Under the pieces are notes generated by a model. It was not told where the DNA came from, made no database searches, and saw only the letters and a list, made by a program, of their open reading frames with translations. The position numbers were made by a program, and so were the translations under genes. A stretch of 37,592 nt of DNA from Bacteroides sp. (GTDB taxonomy: Bacteria; Bacteroidota; Bacteroidia; Bacteroidales; Bacteroidaceae). Position 1 is the first letter of the stretch; every line of letters begins with the position of its first letter. Of this stretch, positions 1-8,371 are shown piece by piece. The stretch is taken from assembly GCF_030151085.1 (NCBI RefSeq), contig NZ_JASLER010000033.1, positions 1-37,592 of the forward strand, read 5' to 3'.

Positions 1-1163
1 TTGAAAAGGTTAACGCTGCACCGGGCAAAACAATTACCAGTGGTTTCTTAAAAGGTATTCCTAAAGAGAAATACACTACAGGAGATGTACGCATCGAATT
101 CTATGCAGCTATACATGCTCCTGAACCATTTTTACCCACCGGTACGGTAATTGCTCGTGAACAGACATATATTCATACCTTCTTTAAAGCAGAAGCACCA
201 GCTCAGAAACTAGCCACATCTCAGGATGCCGCTACACAAATTACGTTCTCTGGTTCTGAATTCAAAGCTACATTTGATAAACAAAGTGGTTTATTGGTAT
301 CTTATCAGTATAAAAAACAAGAGTACATTTTAGACGGTCAAGGTCCCCGCCCCTATTTCTGGCGTGCACCGACGGACAATGATTATGGAGCACAATTACC
401 CGTTCGACTTAAAGTATGGAAAGAAGCCAGCTATCAGGATCTGAAAGCGGAGAGTTTCAATGTCTCTAAAGGAAATGATTCCACTACCGTGAAGGTGGCT
501 TATCGTTTCCCGCAAACAGATGCGCAATGGAATATCACTTATAAGATATATGCTAATGGTATTATCAAAGTCAATAACCAATTCATTGCAGAGGGTAACC
601 AAGCCCCTATGATACCACGCGTTGGTTTGAGAATGCAGTTACCGGAGACATTTACGACTTTGACTTACTACGGACGTGGACCGAAGGAGAACTACCGCGA
701 TCGTCGTACTTCACAATTTATCGGAGAATATACAACTCCTATCAGAGATATGTACGAACCCTACATACGTCCGCAAGAAAACAATCATCGTACAGATATT
801 TATTGGTGTGCCCTCATGCAAAACTCCAAACAAGGCCTGCTGTTTATTGCCGACCGAACTTTTGAGTTGAATGCATCAAACTATCCTTTAGGAGTTTTGG
901 ACAGTGGAGAAAGTATCCATAATGCAGCTCCACGAACTAGTGAAACTGTTCATCGCCATCTTACCGATCCTTTGCCTGAAAAGTTAGTAGATTTGTTTAT
1001 TGACTACCGCATGATGGGTGTCGGAGGAGATAACAGCTGGGGAGCTATTGCTCATGAACCTTATTTGATACGTCCGGGAAAAGACAATGCTATAGAATAT
1101 GGTTTCACTATAGTTCCTTTCGGTAATAAGGACGATTATAAAAAATTAATTCAGCAATATTGA
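1..1163 (+). CDS. GH2 beta-galactosidase, C-terminal part (5' end outside window)
   Basis: The reading frame is open from base 3 with no start, so only the last ~387 residues of a large glycoside hydrolase family 2 enzyme are present. The motif PYFWRAPTDNDYG near the middle and YYGRGPKENYRDR after it are hallmarks of the C-terminal beta-sandwich domain (Bgal_small_N, domain 5 of LacZ-like enzymes). That domain shapes the active site and helps define beta-galactosidases within GH2. The catalytic TIM barrel lies upstream, outside the window. In Bacteroides such enzymes are usually periplasmic and release galactose from dietary or host glycans; the N-terminus needed to see a signal peptide is missing. 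A TTG at 294 is only an internal codon. The gene ends just before a strong hairpin terminator. Family assignment is firm, substrate is not. Confidence 0.93.
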   Translation, partial: EKVNAAPGKTITSGFLKGIPKEKYTTGDVRIEFYAAIHAPEPFLPTGTVIAREQTYIHTFFKAEAPAQKLATSQDAATQITFSGSEFKATFDKQSGLLVSYQYKKQEYILDGQGPRPYFWRAPTDNDYGAQLPVRLKVWKEASYQDLKAESFNVSKGNDSTTVKVAYRFPQTDAQWNITYKIYANGIIKVNNQFIAEGNQAPMIPRVGLRMQLPETFTTLTYYGRGPKENYRDRRTSQFIGEYTTPIRDMYEPYIRPQENNHRTDIYWCALMQNSKQGLLFIADRTFELNASNYPLGVLDSGESIHNAAPRTSETVHRHLTDPLPEKLVDLFIDYRMMGVGGDNSWGAIAHEPYLIRPGKDNAIEYGFTIVPFGNKDDYKKLIQQY

Positions 1164-1193
1164 ATTTTAATCCCTTCGGATTAAGTATTTATG

Positions 1194-1228
1194 AAAAGGA
1201 TGTAGTAAATTTGCTGCATCCTTTTTTA
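1194..1228 (+). terminator. Intrinsic terminator after the beta-galactosidase gene
   Basis: AAAGGATGTAG pairs with CTGCATCCTTT (one G-T wobble) around a 7-nt loop and is followed by a T-run. It lies about 30 nt after the stop codon. Confidence 0.8.
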
Positions 1229-1269
1229 TGTTTTAAGACAAATAAGAATATTAACCAAAAGAGAAAACA

Positions 1270-2058
1270 ATGAAAGTAATGACTAAAATTATGTTCAGTG
1301 CAATTTGTGCCGCAGCAATGATAACTTCTGCTTCTGCACAAGATAGTAATGAAGTAATGCTGAGCAATGGTATAAAGTATTTAGATGTTCCTTACGTAGC
1401 ACATACGTTGGAAATGAATGGTCCTGAAGAACTCATCATCAACTGTGATGAAGTAGATTGCACGACATTTGTAGAATATGTTTTGGCTGAATCTCTTTCT
1501 CCTACGGAAGAGGGTCAGGTTGCAGAAGGTGACTTCGCAGAAAACTTACAAAAAATACGCTATCGTAATGGTAATATCGATGGCTATACTTCACGCTTAC
1601 ACTACATTTCAGACTGGATCAACAACGGTGTAAGCAACGGTTTTCTTGAAGATGTAACAGCAACCAAAGGTACAGCTACCGAGAAGTTGTCTATCTCTTA
1701 TATGACTACCCATCCCCAACAGTACAAGCAACTTGCCAATTCAAATGAAAACGTTGCCAAGATGAAAGAGATTGAGCAATCTTTAAGCGGACAAACAATT
1801 AATTACCTCCCCAAAAACAAGCTTCCTTATAATGGATTTAATTGGATCAAGAACGGTGATATCATCGCCATTACTACCAATACTCCAGGACTGGATGTAG
1901 TTCACTTGGGCATCGCTTTCTATGTAGATAGTAAACTTACCCTGCTACATGCCTCTTCAACTGACAAGAAAGTAGAAGTTTCTAAAGTTGCATTGTCACA
2001 GATGTTAAAGGACAATAGCAAATGGACAGGCATACGGGTATTGAGAATGAAAAAATAA
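1270..2058 (+). CDS. Exported DUF1460 protein (NlpC/P60-like amidase family)
   Basis: 262 aa with a clear Sec signal peptide (positive MKVMTK start, hydrophobic stretch, SASAQ cleavage region near residue 24). The mature part has the DUF1460 hallmarks. A Cys-containing DCTTFVEYVLAE motif comes early, at the start of the conserved helix. A later VVHLGIAFY segment supplies the probable catalytic His, followed by LLHASS. Structures of this family have a papain/NlpC-P60-like fold and are annotated as N-acetylmuramoyl-L-alanine amidase-like, so a role in cell-wall peptide turnover in the periplasm is likely but not shown here. The gene stands alone between two hairpins. No TAnnTTTG promoter is evident just upstream. 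An in-frame ATG three codons later is a possible alternative start. Confidence 0.88.
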   Translation: MKVMTKIMFSAICAAAMITSASAQDSNEVMLSNGIKYLDVPYVAHTLEMNGPEELIINCDEVDCTTFVEYVLAESLSPTEEGQVAEGDFAENLQKIRYRNGNIDGYTSRLHYISDWINNGVSNGFLEDVTATKGTATEKLSISYMTTHPQQYKQLANSNENVAKMKEIEQSLSGQTINYLPKNKLPYNGFNWIKNGDIIAITTNTPGLDVVHLGIAFYVDSKLTLLHASSTDKKVEVSKVALSQMLKDNSKWTGIRVLRMKK

Positions 2059-2090
2059 TTGAGATTATCATATCTACAATAAATAATAAT

Positions 2091-2124
2091 AAGGGGCGTT
2101 TCTAGCAAACTAGAAACACCCCTT
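2091..2124. terminator. Bidirectional terminator between DUF1460 gene and dnaB
   Basis: AAGGGGCGTTTCTAG pairs with CTAGAAACACCCCTT (one mismatch) around a 4-nt loop, with A/T-rich flanks on both sides. It can serve both convergent genes. Confidence 0.82.
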
Positions 2125-2150
2125 AATTTGTCTACTTTTATCATGTTAAC

Positions 2151-2188
2151 ATCGTGTTTACACGTTACGTATATCGTGTAAACACGAT
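2151..2188. repeat. Perfect 14-bp inverted repeat made of two self-dyad arms
   Basis: ATCGTGTTTACACG and CGTGTAAACACGAT form a perfect 14-bp inverted repeat with a 10-nt spacer. Each arm is itself nearly palindromic (CGTGT..ACACG), and the two arms start 22 bp apart, as a pair of operators would. It lies 45 bp beyond the dnaB stop and has no T-run next to it, so it does not look like a plain terminator. Confidence 0.75.
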
Positions 2189-2233
2189 ATTAATTTATTG
2201 TGCAACATACTATTAATAAGATGTCAATCCGCT

Positions 2234-3808
2234 TTAGAAAGGTAACGGTCCATCTGAAGAACCTACTCCACCAAATGGATTATCAGTCTGTGGCACAAAG
2301 TCTGCCGCCGAAGGAGGCGGTGGCGTAGAAGAGCTTCCGATAGGAGCATTCATACGTGAACCAAATGTAGTTCCCCCACCCTCTGCAGGAGGTGGAATAA
2401 CCATATCGTCTTCCGGATTGGCGAAACGGGTAAACTGACCGATAAAACGTAAACGCACATCACCTACAGCACCATTACGGTGTTTAGCAATAATTATTTC
2501 GGCCATACCACGTAAGTCACTACCATCAGCCGAAGTGAATATTTTATAGTATTCAGGACGATGGATAAAACATACCATATCGGCATCCTGCTCGATGGCA
2601 CCGGATTCACGAAGGTCACTTAACTGAGGACGTTTACCTTCTTCACCCTCACGATTCTCCACACCACGATTTAACTGTGACAAAGCAATGATAGGAATAT
2701 TCAGTTCCTTCGCCAACCCTTTCAAGGATCGGGAAATGGTACTAACCTCTTCCTGACGGCTACCGAACGCCATACCACTAGCATTCATCAACTGAAGGTA
2801 GTCAATGATAATAATTCGCACCCCATGTTCACGCACCAATCGGCGGGCTTTCGTTCGAAGTTCAAAAACAGACAAAGATGGGGTATCATCGACATATAAC
2901 GGAGCATCCAGCAAATCACGTAGTTTGTAATCCAATTGCTGCCATTCATAATCCGCCAATTGACCACTCTTAATCTTCTCACTCGGAATTTCGCACACAT
3001 TGGAAATCAAACGGTTTACCAACTGTACGTTACTCATTTCAAGAGAGAACAGAGCTACAGGATTACGAAAATTTACGGCAATGTTCTTTGCCATAGAAAG
3101 TACAAAGGCTGTTTTACCCATGGCAGGACGGGCAGCGATAATGATAAGGTCGGACCGTTGCCAACCGGATGTCATTTTATCCAGTTTCGTATAACCACTT
3201 TCTAAACCACTCAAACCATCGGCACGTGCAGCAGCTTTTTGAATCAAGTCGTATGCTTCGGCAATAACAGGATTAATCTGCGTATAATCCTTCTTCATGT
3301 TCTGCTGTGAAATTTCAAACAGTCTGCCTTCTGCCTCCTGCATCAAATCGTCCACATCCAGGGTTTCGTCGAACGCCTTGCTTTGAATATTACTGGTAAA
3401 GGTTATCAATTCACGGGCCAGCATCTTTTGCGCAATGATACGAGCATGATATTCAATGTGCGCTGATGATGCCACTTTACTACTCAACTGGGTGATATAA
3501 AAAGGTCCACCCACTTCTTCCAAATCCCCCCGTTTGGCAAGCTGCTCTTTTACAGTAAGAATATCGACCGGCTTTTGGTTTACAGCCAAATCGGTAATTG
3601 CTGAATATATTAACTGATGCCGGTGTTCGTAAAAGGACTCCGGACGAAGAATTTCACTTACTAACGAATAAGCGTCTTTCTCAATCATCAAAGCACCCAA
3701 CACAGCTTCTTCCAGTTCAGGAGCTTGCGGCTGGATGCGCCCGTAGTCTGTTACAGGCTGCGGCGTCTTACCTTTTGGAGTACGAGAGTTTCTTCTTTGT
3801 TCTGCCAC
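2234..3808 (-). CDS. dnaB: Replicative DNA helicase DnaB
   Basis: 524 aa, close to the usual Bacteroides DnaB length. The N-terminal helical domain (about residues 28-130, starting ELEEAVLGALMIEKDAY) is followed by a linker and the RecA-like ATPase domain from about residue 200. Walker A is ARPAMGKTA at 226-234, and a Walker B-like IIIIDYLQLM follows. The C-terminus is a Pro/Gly/Ser-rich tail typical of Bacteroidetes DnaB. The hexamer unwinds the replication fork and binds primase. The start is GTG (MAEQRRN), because no ATG exists nearby in frame. The gene is divergent from ispE and shares a leader element with it. No intein was seen. Confidence 0.97.
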   Translation of the reverse strand: MAEQRRNSRTPKGKTPQPVTDYGRIQPQAPELEEAVLGALMIEKDAYSLVSEILRPESFYEHRHQLIYSAITDLAVNQKPVDILTVKEQLAKRGDLEEVGGPFYITQLSSKVASSAHIEYHARIIAQKMLARELITFTSNIQSKAFDETLDVDDLMQEAEGRLFEISQQNMKKDYTQINPVIAEAYDLIQKAAARADGLSGLESGYTKLDKMTSGWQRSDLIIIAARPAMGKTAFVLSMAKNIAVNFRNPVALFSLEMSNVQLVNRLISNVCEIPSEKIKSGQLADYEWQQLDYKLRDLLDAPLYVDDTPSLSVFELRTKARRLVREHGVRIIIIDYLQLMNASGMAFGSRQEEVSTISRSLKGLAKELNIPIIALSQLNRGVENREGEEGKRPQLSDLRESGAIEQDADMVCFIHRPEYYKIFTSADGSDLRGMAEIIIAKHRNGAVGDVRLRFIGQFTRFANPEDDMVIPPPAEGGGTTFGSRMNAPIGSSSTPPPPSAADFVPQTDNPFGGVGSSDGPLPF

Positions 3809-3815
3809 TTTATAT

Positions 3816-3845
3816 AGTTATAAGTTATGAGTTATAAATTATTTG
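3816..3845 (-). repeat. Leader element copy 1, upstream of dnaB
   Basis: On the minus strand this 30-nt AT-rich block (ending AACTTATAACT) lies exactly 7 nt before the dnaB GTG. It matches 28 of 30 bases of the block at 3966-3995, which lies 7 nt before the ispE ATG. Together they form a long inverted repeat flanking the divergent promoters. Confidence 0.8.
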
Positions 3846-3883
3846 CTGATGGCTCTATAAGAGTATCTACAAAAAAGGGAGAG

Positions 3884-3915
3884 CAAAGATAGTTCTTTTT
3901 CTTTAATCGTTCAAT
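3884..3915 (-). promoter_or_regulatory. Promoter of dnaB (Bacteroidetes type)
   Basis: On the minus strand TATCTTTG (3891-3884) fits the -7 consensus TAnnTTTG. ATTG (3915-3912) sits 20 bp upstream in the -33 position. Predicted transcription start is about 3877, giving a leader of about 69 nt. Confidence 0.7.
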
Positions 3916-3947
3916 GACGAATCAGAGATAAGTTATTAATAATTTGT

Positions 3948-3955
3948 TAACTTTG
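3948..3955 (+). promoter_or_regulatory. Promoter -7 element of ispE
   Basis: TAACTTTG fits TAnnTTTG. The expected start near 3962 lies just before the shared leader element. No clear TTTG is visible at the -33 position. Confidence 0.65.
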
Positions 3956-3965
3956 CATCCACCAA

Positions 3966-3995
3966 CAAATAACTTATAAATCATAACTTATAACT
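3966..3995 (+). repeat. Leader element copy 2, upstream of ispE
   Basis: A 30-nt block starting CAAATAACTTATAA, nearly identical in sense orientation to the dnaB leader block at 3816-3845. It lies 7 nt before the ispE ATG and takes the place of a Shine-Dalgarno sequence. Confidence 0.8.
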
Positions 3996-4002
3996 AAAGA
4001 AG

Positions 4003-4833
4003 ATGCTTGTCTTTCCAAACGCCAAAATAAACCTTGGGCTGAACATCACAGAAAAACGCCCTGACGGATATCATAATCTGGAAACTATATTTTATCCTAT
4101 TCCTGTTGATGATGCGCTGGAAGTTAATATATTGCACGAAAGAAACGAGAAATATCGTTTGCATCAGGCAGGGCTAGAGATATCCGGCGAAGCGGAAAAC
4201 AACCTGGTAGTGAAAGCATATAAGTTACTGGATAAAGAATTTAATCTGCCTCCCATCGACATTCATTTGTTCAAGCATATCCCATCAGGAGCAGGATTAG
4301 GCGGAGGATCGGCAGACGCAGCTTTTATGTTGAAATTGCTTAATGATAAATTCAACCTCGGACTGGAAGATGAAGCGCTAGAGACCTACGCTGCCAGCTT
4401 AGGAGCAGATTGTGCCTTTTTCATCAAAAACAAACCTATATATGCGGAAGGAATCGGAAATATCTTCTCCCCTATCCAACTATCTCTTAGAGGATATCAG
4501 ATATGGTTGGTAAAACCCGATATTTTTGTCTCAACACGGGAGGCATTCTCGCAAATAAAGCCTCACCACCCCGACATGTCTCTAAAAGAACTCATACAAT
4601 TGCCGGTCAAGGAGTGGAAAGAACGCATGATAAATGATTTTGAAGAAAGTGTATTTCCCCAATTTCCCGCCATTGGAGAAATTAAAGAAGAAATGTATAG
4701 GCAAGGAGCCTTATATGCATCCATGAGTGGTTCAGGTTCATCAGTATATGGATTGTTTAAAACCGATATTGTACTACCGGAAATAGACTTCGGGGAAAAG
4801 GCATTCGTATATAAAGGAGAACTGACGTTCTAA
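4003..4833 (+). CDS. ispE: 4-diphosphocytidyl-2-C-methyl-D-erythritol kinase
   Basis: 276 aa GHMP-family kinase of the MEP isoprenoid pathway. It phosphorylates CDP-methylerythritol at the 2-hydroxyl with ATP, in the cytoplasm. Visible motifs are the N-terminal PNAKINLGLNITEKRPDGYH, which contains the substrate-binding Lys, the ATP-binding PSGAGLGGGSADAA at 94-107, and a late MSGSGSSVYGLF glycine-rich motif. Length and order match the family. The ATG follows the shared leader element and a TAACTTTG promoter. A PepSY-like gene follows after about 100 nt without an obvious terminator, so read-through is possible. Confidence 0.96.
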   Translation: MLVFPNAKINLGLNITEKRPDGYHNLETIFYPIPVDDALEVNILHERNEKYRLHQAGLEISGEAENNLVVKAYKLLDKEFNLPPIDIHLFKHIPSGAGLGGGSADAAFMLKLLNDKFNLGLEDEALETYAASLGADCAFFIKNKPIYAEGIGNIFSPIQLSLRGYQIWLVKPDIFVSTREAFSQIKPHHPDMSLKELIQLPVKEWKERMINDFEESVFPQFPAIGEIKEEMYRQGALYASMSGSGSSVYGLFKTDIVLPEIDFGEKAFVYKGELTF

Positions 4834-4931
4834 AAGAAACGAATCAAAAAAACAATTAGAAATTAGTAAACAAAAGATAATCAGAAGTGTTTTGATATAT
4901 ATAAAACCAAGATTAAAAAAACAACCTGATT

Positions 4932-5423
4932 ATGAAAAAGCTAAGATTTTATTTATTGGCAAGTTTGCTATTGGCATTTTCAATAGCCGCTTTTGCCGAA
5001 GGCCTTCCTTCAAAGGTGGAGACAACCTTCAAAAAAATGTTTCCCAAAGCTTCTGATGTGGAGTGGGAACAAATAGGCGAGAGTTACATTGCTGAATTCA
5101 TTATGAATAATAATGAAGTAGATGTATGGTTTAAAACTGATGGACAATGGATCATGACATCAAACGATGTAGAATCGCTGGAGAAATTACCGGATGCTGT
5201 AAAAGCAACATTTATGAAAAGTGACTGGGCATCTATGAGACTGAGAGACGTGAGAATCGTTACTTTTCCTAATCATGACCCAGTGATTCTTATAGAAGTA
5301 GAAGAATATAATTCTGATGTAGAGTATCAGCTATTCTATGCGACAGATGGAGAACTGATAAAAGACCTGAATGTAAGTGAGCTTGGAGGAGAGATTTATC
5401 CGGAGCTATTTTTTGATAATTAA
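4932..5423 (+). CDS. Exported PepSY-like (beta-lactamase-inhibitor-like fold) protein
   Basis: 163 aa with a signal peptide (MKKLRFYLLASLLLAFSIAA, cleavage after AFA near residue 22). The mature part contains PepSY-like repeats: PSKVETTFKKMFPKASDVEWEQ, then VDVWFKTDGQWIMTSNDV, then a second LPDAVKATF...SDW half. This is the pattern of the Bacteroides periplasmic PepSY-like/DUF2874 family. Such proteins are small secreted alpha/beta domains of unclear function, proposed to bind or inhibit other proteins. No catalytic residues are evident. The gene lies between ispE and a strong bidirectional terminator. Family call is good; function is unknown. Confidence 0.85.
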   Translation: MKKLRFYLLASLLLAFSIAAFAEGLPSKVETTFKKMFPKASDVEWEQIGESYIAEFIMNNNEVDVWFKTDGQWIMTSNDVESLEKLPDAVKATFMKSDWASMRLRDVRIVTFPNHDPVILIEVEEYNSDVEYQLFYATDGELIKDLNVSELGGEIYPELFFDN

Positions 5424-5428
5424 AATTC

Positions 5429-5466
5429 TACGAAGGTGTGTCACATTGTACTGACACACCTTCGTA
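5429..5466. terminator. Bidirectional terminator between PepSY-like gene and purT
   Basis: A perfect 15-bp stem TACGAAGGTGTGTCA / TGACACACCTTCGTA with an 8-nt loop is flanked by AAAATT and AAAATC. It can terminate both convergent genes. Confidence 0.88.
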
Positions 5467-5478
5467 AAATCTTCATCA

Positions 5479-6645
5479 CTACAGCACTTCTACTTTCTCA
5501 GCGATGCTTTTTGTCTTATCACGTAGTGCGTCAAGATCACTTCCAAGTGGCGCATAGCACAGTACAACACCCATACGACGGTTAACACGGGTAGTAGGTT
5601 TACTGAAAATACGAAGATAAGTATCTTCTTCTTTTGTAACCTCTTCCATTCCGCGATACTCAGGACGTTCCTGGCTGGCAATTGTTGAAAGGATAACGGC
5701 ACTTGCCCCTATGCGCTCCTGCTTAATATTCGGAATAGGCAAACCTAATACGGCACGCAAATGCAACTCAAACTCATTCAAGTTTTGTGTGCCTGCCAAA
5801 GTCACCATACCTGTATCGTGCGGACGAGGAGAAAGCTCGGAAAAGTAAACTCCATTATCATGGCTAAGGAAAAACTCTACTCCCCATAAACCTGCACCAG
5901 TCAAAGCACGAGTAACCTTTTCTGCCATTTCCTGTGCTTCTATCAAGTGAGCAGGATCAATATGAGCAGGTTGGAAACTTTCACGATAGTCCCCTCCTTT
6001 TTGCACGTGTCCGATAGGTGGGCAAAACAAAGTAGGACCATTTTTTTGAGTGACAGTAAGCAAGGTTATTTCACTATCAAATTTAATGAATTCTTCAATG
6101 ATAAGTTCTTTAATATCACCACGGCTTCCATTACAGCCATATTCCCAAGCATGTTCCAGTTCATCGGCACTTTTCACGAGAGACTGACCTTTTCCGGAAG
6201 AAGACATTAACGGTTTTACCACACAAGGAAAGCCAATCTTACCGGCAGCTTCTTTCAATTCGTCTAAAGATGTTGCATAGAAATATTTAGCGGTTTTCAA
6301 GCCGAGTTCCTTGGCAGCAAGATCACGTATCGCCTTACGGTTCATCGTGAAGTTTACAGCACGCGCACTAGGCACTACCTGAATACCTTCCTTTTCGAAA
6401 TCGTACAAACGTTCTGTACGGATAGCCTCTATTTCCGGTACAATAATATCAGGCTGATGCTTACGCACTACGCGTTCCAAAGCATCACCATCTAACATGC
6501 TGAACACTTCACATTCATCTGCCACCTGCATAGCAGGAGCTCCGGCATACGAATCACAGGCAATGATATACTGCCCTTTACGCTGTGCAGAAATCACAAA
6601 CTCCTTACCCAATTCACCGGAGCCTAACAATAAAATTTTCTTCAT
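5479..6645 (-). CDS. purT: Formate-dependent phosphoribosylglycinamide formyltransferase 2
   Basis: 388 aa ATP-grasp enzyme that makes formyl-GAR from GAR, formate and ATP in purine synthesis, independent of folate. The N-terminal pre-ATP-grasp motif KILLLGSGELGKE is present, with the GAR-binding EIEAIRTERL region, the ATP-grasp segment PCVVKPLMSSSGKGQS (with the ATP-binding Lys), and the metal-binding GVEFFLSHDNGVYFSELSPRPHDTGMVTL. Length is normal for PurT. The gene follows the DUF4301 gene on the same strand with a 102-bp gap holding an inverted repeat. No TAnnTTTG was recognised just upstream. Confidence 0.96.
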   Translation of the reverse strand: MKKILLLGSGELGKEFVISAQRKGQYIIACDSYAGAPAMQVADECEVFSMLDGDALERVVRKHQPDIIVPEIEAIRTERLYDFEKEGIQVVPSARAVNFTMNRKAIRDLAAKELGLKTAKYFYATSLDELKEAAGKIGFPCVVKPLMSSSGKGQSLVKSADELEHAWEYGCNGSRGDIKELIIEEFIKFDSEITLLTVTQKNGPTLFCPPIGHVQKGGDYRESFQPAHIDPAHLIEAQEMAEKVTRALTGAGLWGVEFFLSHDNGVYFSELSPRPHDTGMVTLAGTQNLNEFELHLRAVLGLPIPNIKQERIGASAVILSTIASQERPEYRGMEEVTKEEDTYLRIFSKPTTRVNRRMGVVLCYAPLGSDLDALRDKTKSIAEKVEVL

Positions 6646-6669
6646 CTAAGTATATAAATATTATTAATA

Positions 6670-6743
6670 AAGAATGATGAATAAAGAATGCCTTGCGGAA
6701 TGTTTGCATCACAGCTCAGCCAAATTCTTCATTCATCATTCTT
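6670..6743. repeat. 20-bp near-perfect inverted repeat between the DUF4301 gene and purT
   Basis: AAGAATGATGAATAAAGAAT (6670-6689) and ATTCTTCATTCATCATTCTT (6724-6743) pair with one mismatch over a 34-nt loop. It fills most of the intergenic gap and could fold in the mRNA between the two minus-strand genes. Confidence 0.75.
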
Positions 6744-6747
6744 CAAT

Positions 6748-8265
6748 TTATTGGTGTTGTTCTCTCAACAGATCATTCACTGTCTTCACCGGATTGAATG
6801 TATTCAGAGACACTTCTACAAATACAGTGTTCCAATCGCTCATAGCACCATTCCAAAGTCCGGGAAGTTCAAGTGCTTTCAATTCTTTACCGTTCTTTGA
6901 TTTATATGAGATAAAGCCAGTAGCTTTGTCTACAAAGTTCACGAGATCGAATTTATGGCCCTTATAATCTCTTACAGCACAAACCAAATCTACCGGATTG
7001 AAGTGAGTACCCTTTTCGAACATGTCCTTCTTTTCAGGATCGTTCATATCAATCTGTGAACTTTCAAGTATCTGCAATGAGATAGTACCATCGCTATTGT
7101 ATGCCAGGAACGGGCCACCACCAGGTTCACCCACATTCTTCACCATACCACATACACGCATCGGACGGTTCAACTTATTCTTCAAGTAGATCACCAATTC
7201 AGCATCTTCGAGATCTTTCACTTCAGGATTCTTGCAATAAAGCTTCTTTTGTAGGAACTGAAGGATTTCCAAAATCTGATCGTGGGTATATTTACCACCA
7301 TCCAACAATTGTAAATAAGCAAAAGCTTGTTGTTGCAAAGTAATCAGTACACCGGCAATCAGCTTCTTATATAATACAGTATCTCCTTTTAATTTATCGG
7401 GTACCACATTATCTATATTCTTTATAAAGATAATATCGGCGTCGAGGTCATTCAAGTTTTCAATAAGTGCACCATGCCCACCCGGACGGAACACTAACTT
7501 TCCATTATCACGGAACGGATTATTTTCCATGTCGGCAGCTACAGTATCTGTACTTGATTTCTGTTCCGAGAAAGAAATATTATAATCCACACCATACTTC
7601 TTGGCATAAAGAGCTGCCTTTTCATCTACCAAAGCTTTAAACAAAGCACGGTGTTCGGGTGATACGGTAAAATGTACATTCACCTTGCCATTTTTATTGG
7701 CAGCATATAACGCACCTTCCACCAAATGTTCTTCCAGCGGAGTACGGCTACCATCCTCATATTTATGGAACTTCAGCAAGCCTTTGGGAAGAGCACCATA
7801 ATTCAATCCGGCAGTTTCAAGTAATGCAGCAACTACTGCTTTATAGTTACCGTCAGCTATCAATGCAGGAATATCTTTACTCGCTGTTTTTATGCAAGCA
7901 GCATTTAAATCATTATAGAAAGCAAATTTTTCAATCTTCTCGAAGAATGTTTTTTCGAAACTTGATTGAGGAATATCGTAGTCAGCTCCCAGAAATTCAA
8001 ACAAATTCTTAAACATACGACTAGCAGCACCCGAAGCCGGCACAAACTTTACAACTGTTTTATCAGTCTGAGTATATGTTTCCCACGCATTCAAATATTT
8101 TTCCTGCTCATCGGTGTCCGGAGCCAATATACCCTTATCAATAGAAGCTGCAGCGAATAACTTCAAGTACGGAAAACCTTTCTCAAAACAAGCCAACTGA
8201 TCGGCAATTTGTTGTTCGGAGATGCCCTTTTTAGCGAGCAACTCTTTGTCTTGCGGTGTCATCAT
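6748..8265 (-). CDS. DUF4301 family protein
   Basis: 505 aa soluble protein without signal peptide or membrane segments. It is recognised as the DUF4301 family, a conserved Bacteroidetes family of this size. Conserved-looking stretches include KFVPASGAASRMFKNLFEF near residue 75, VFRPGGHGALIENLNDLDADIIFIKNIDNV around 260-290, and PMRVCGMVKNVGEPGGGPFLAYNSDG around 370-395. The middle stretches recall nucleotide- or sugar-phosphate-handling enzymes, with GGHGALI and DADIIFIKNIDN resembling UDP-sugar pyrophosphorylase-like folds. That is inference only and no reaction is assigned. Two adjacent ATGs can serve as start (8265 or 8262). The gene precedes purT on the same strand. Confidence 0.82.
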   Translation of the reverse strand: MMTPQDKELLAKKGISEQQIADQLACFEKGFPYLKLFAAASIDKGILAPDTDEQEKYLNAWETYTQTDKTVVKFVPASGAASRMFKNLFEFLGADYDIPQSSFEKTFFEKIEKFAFYNDLNAACIKTASKDIPALIADGNYKAVVAALLETAGLNYGALPKGLLKFHKYEDGSRTPLEEHLVEGALYAANKNGKVNVHFTVSPEHRALFKALVDEKAALYAKKYGVDYNISFSEQKSSTDTVAADMENNPFRDNGKLVFRPGGHGALIENLNDLDADIIFIKNIDNVVPDKLKGDTVLYKKLIAGVLITLQQQAFAYLQLLDGGKYTHDQILEILQFLQKKLYCKNPEVKDLEDAELVIYLKNKLNRPMRVCGMVKNVGEPGGGPFLAYNSDGTISLQILESSQIDMNDPEKKDMFEKGTHFNPVDLVCAVRDYKGHKFDLVNFVDKATGFISYKSKNGKELKALELPGLWNGAMSDWNTVFVEVSLNTFNPVKTVNDLLREQHQ

Positions 8266-8291
8266 AATATATTGTTTTATTAATTCATGCC

Positions 8292-8299
8292 CAAAAATA
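8292..8299 (-). promoter_or_regulatory. Possible -7 element of the DUF4301 gene
   Basis: The minus strand reads TATTTTTG, fitting TAnnTTTG, about 27 nt before the ATG. The nearest TTTG upstream is 24 bp away, longer than usual, so support is moderate. Confidence 0.45.
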
Positions 8300-8330
8300 C
8301 AAAAAAAGAAGAACGGCTGCCTACAAAAAC

Positions 8331-8367
8331 AAGAAAAAAAAAGTTCTTTGCGACTTTAGGAGCAAAG
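8331..8367 (-). terminator. Terminator of the exported unknown gene
   Basis: On the minus strand a CTTTGC/GCAAAG stem with a 10-nt loop is followed by AAC and a long T-run. It starts right after the stop at 8372. Confidence 0.65.
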
Positions 8368-8371
8368 CCTT

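Noticed and set aside
1194..2124. Insertion-sequence ends at the strong inverted repeats around the DUF1460 gene
   Set aside because: The hairpins at 1194 and 2091 differ in sequence, sit directly after stop codons and have T-runs, so they are terminators. No transposase is present.
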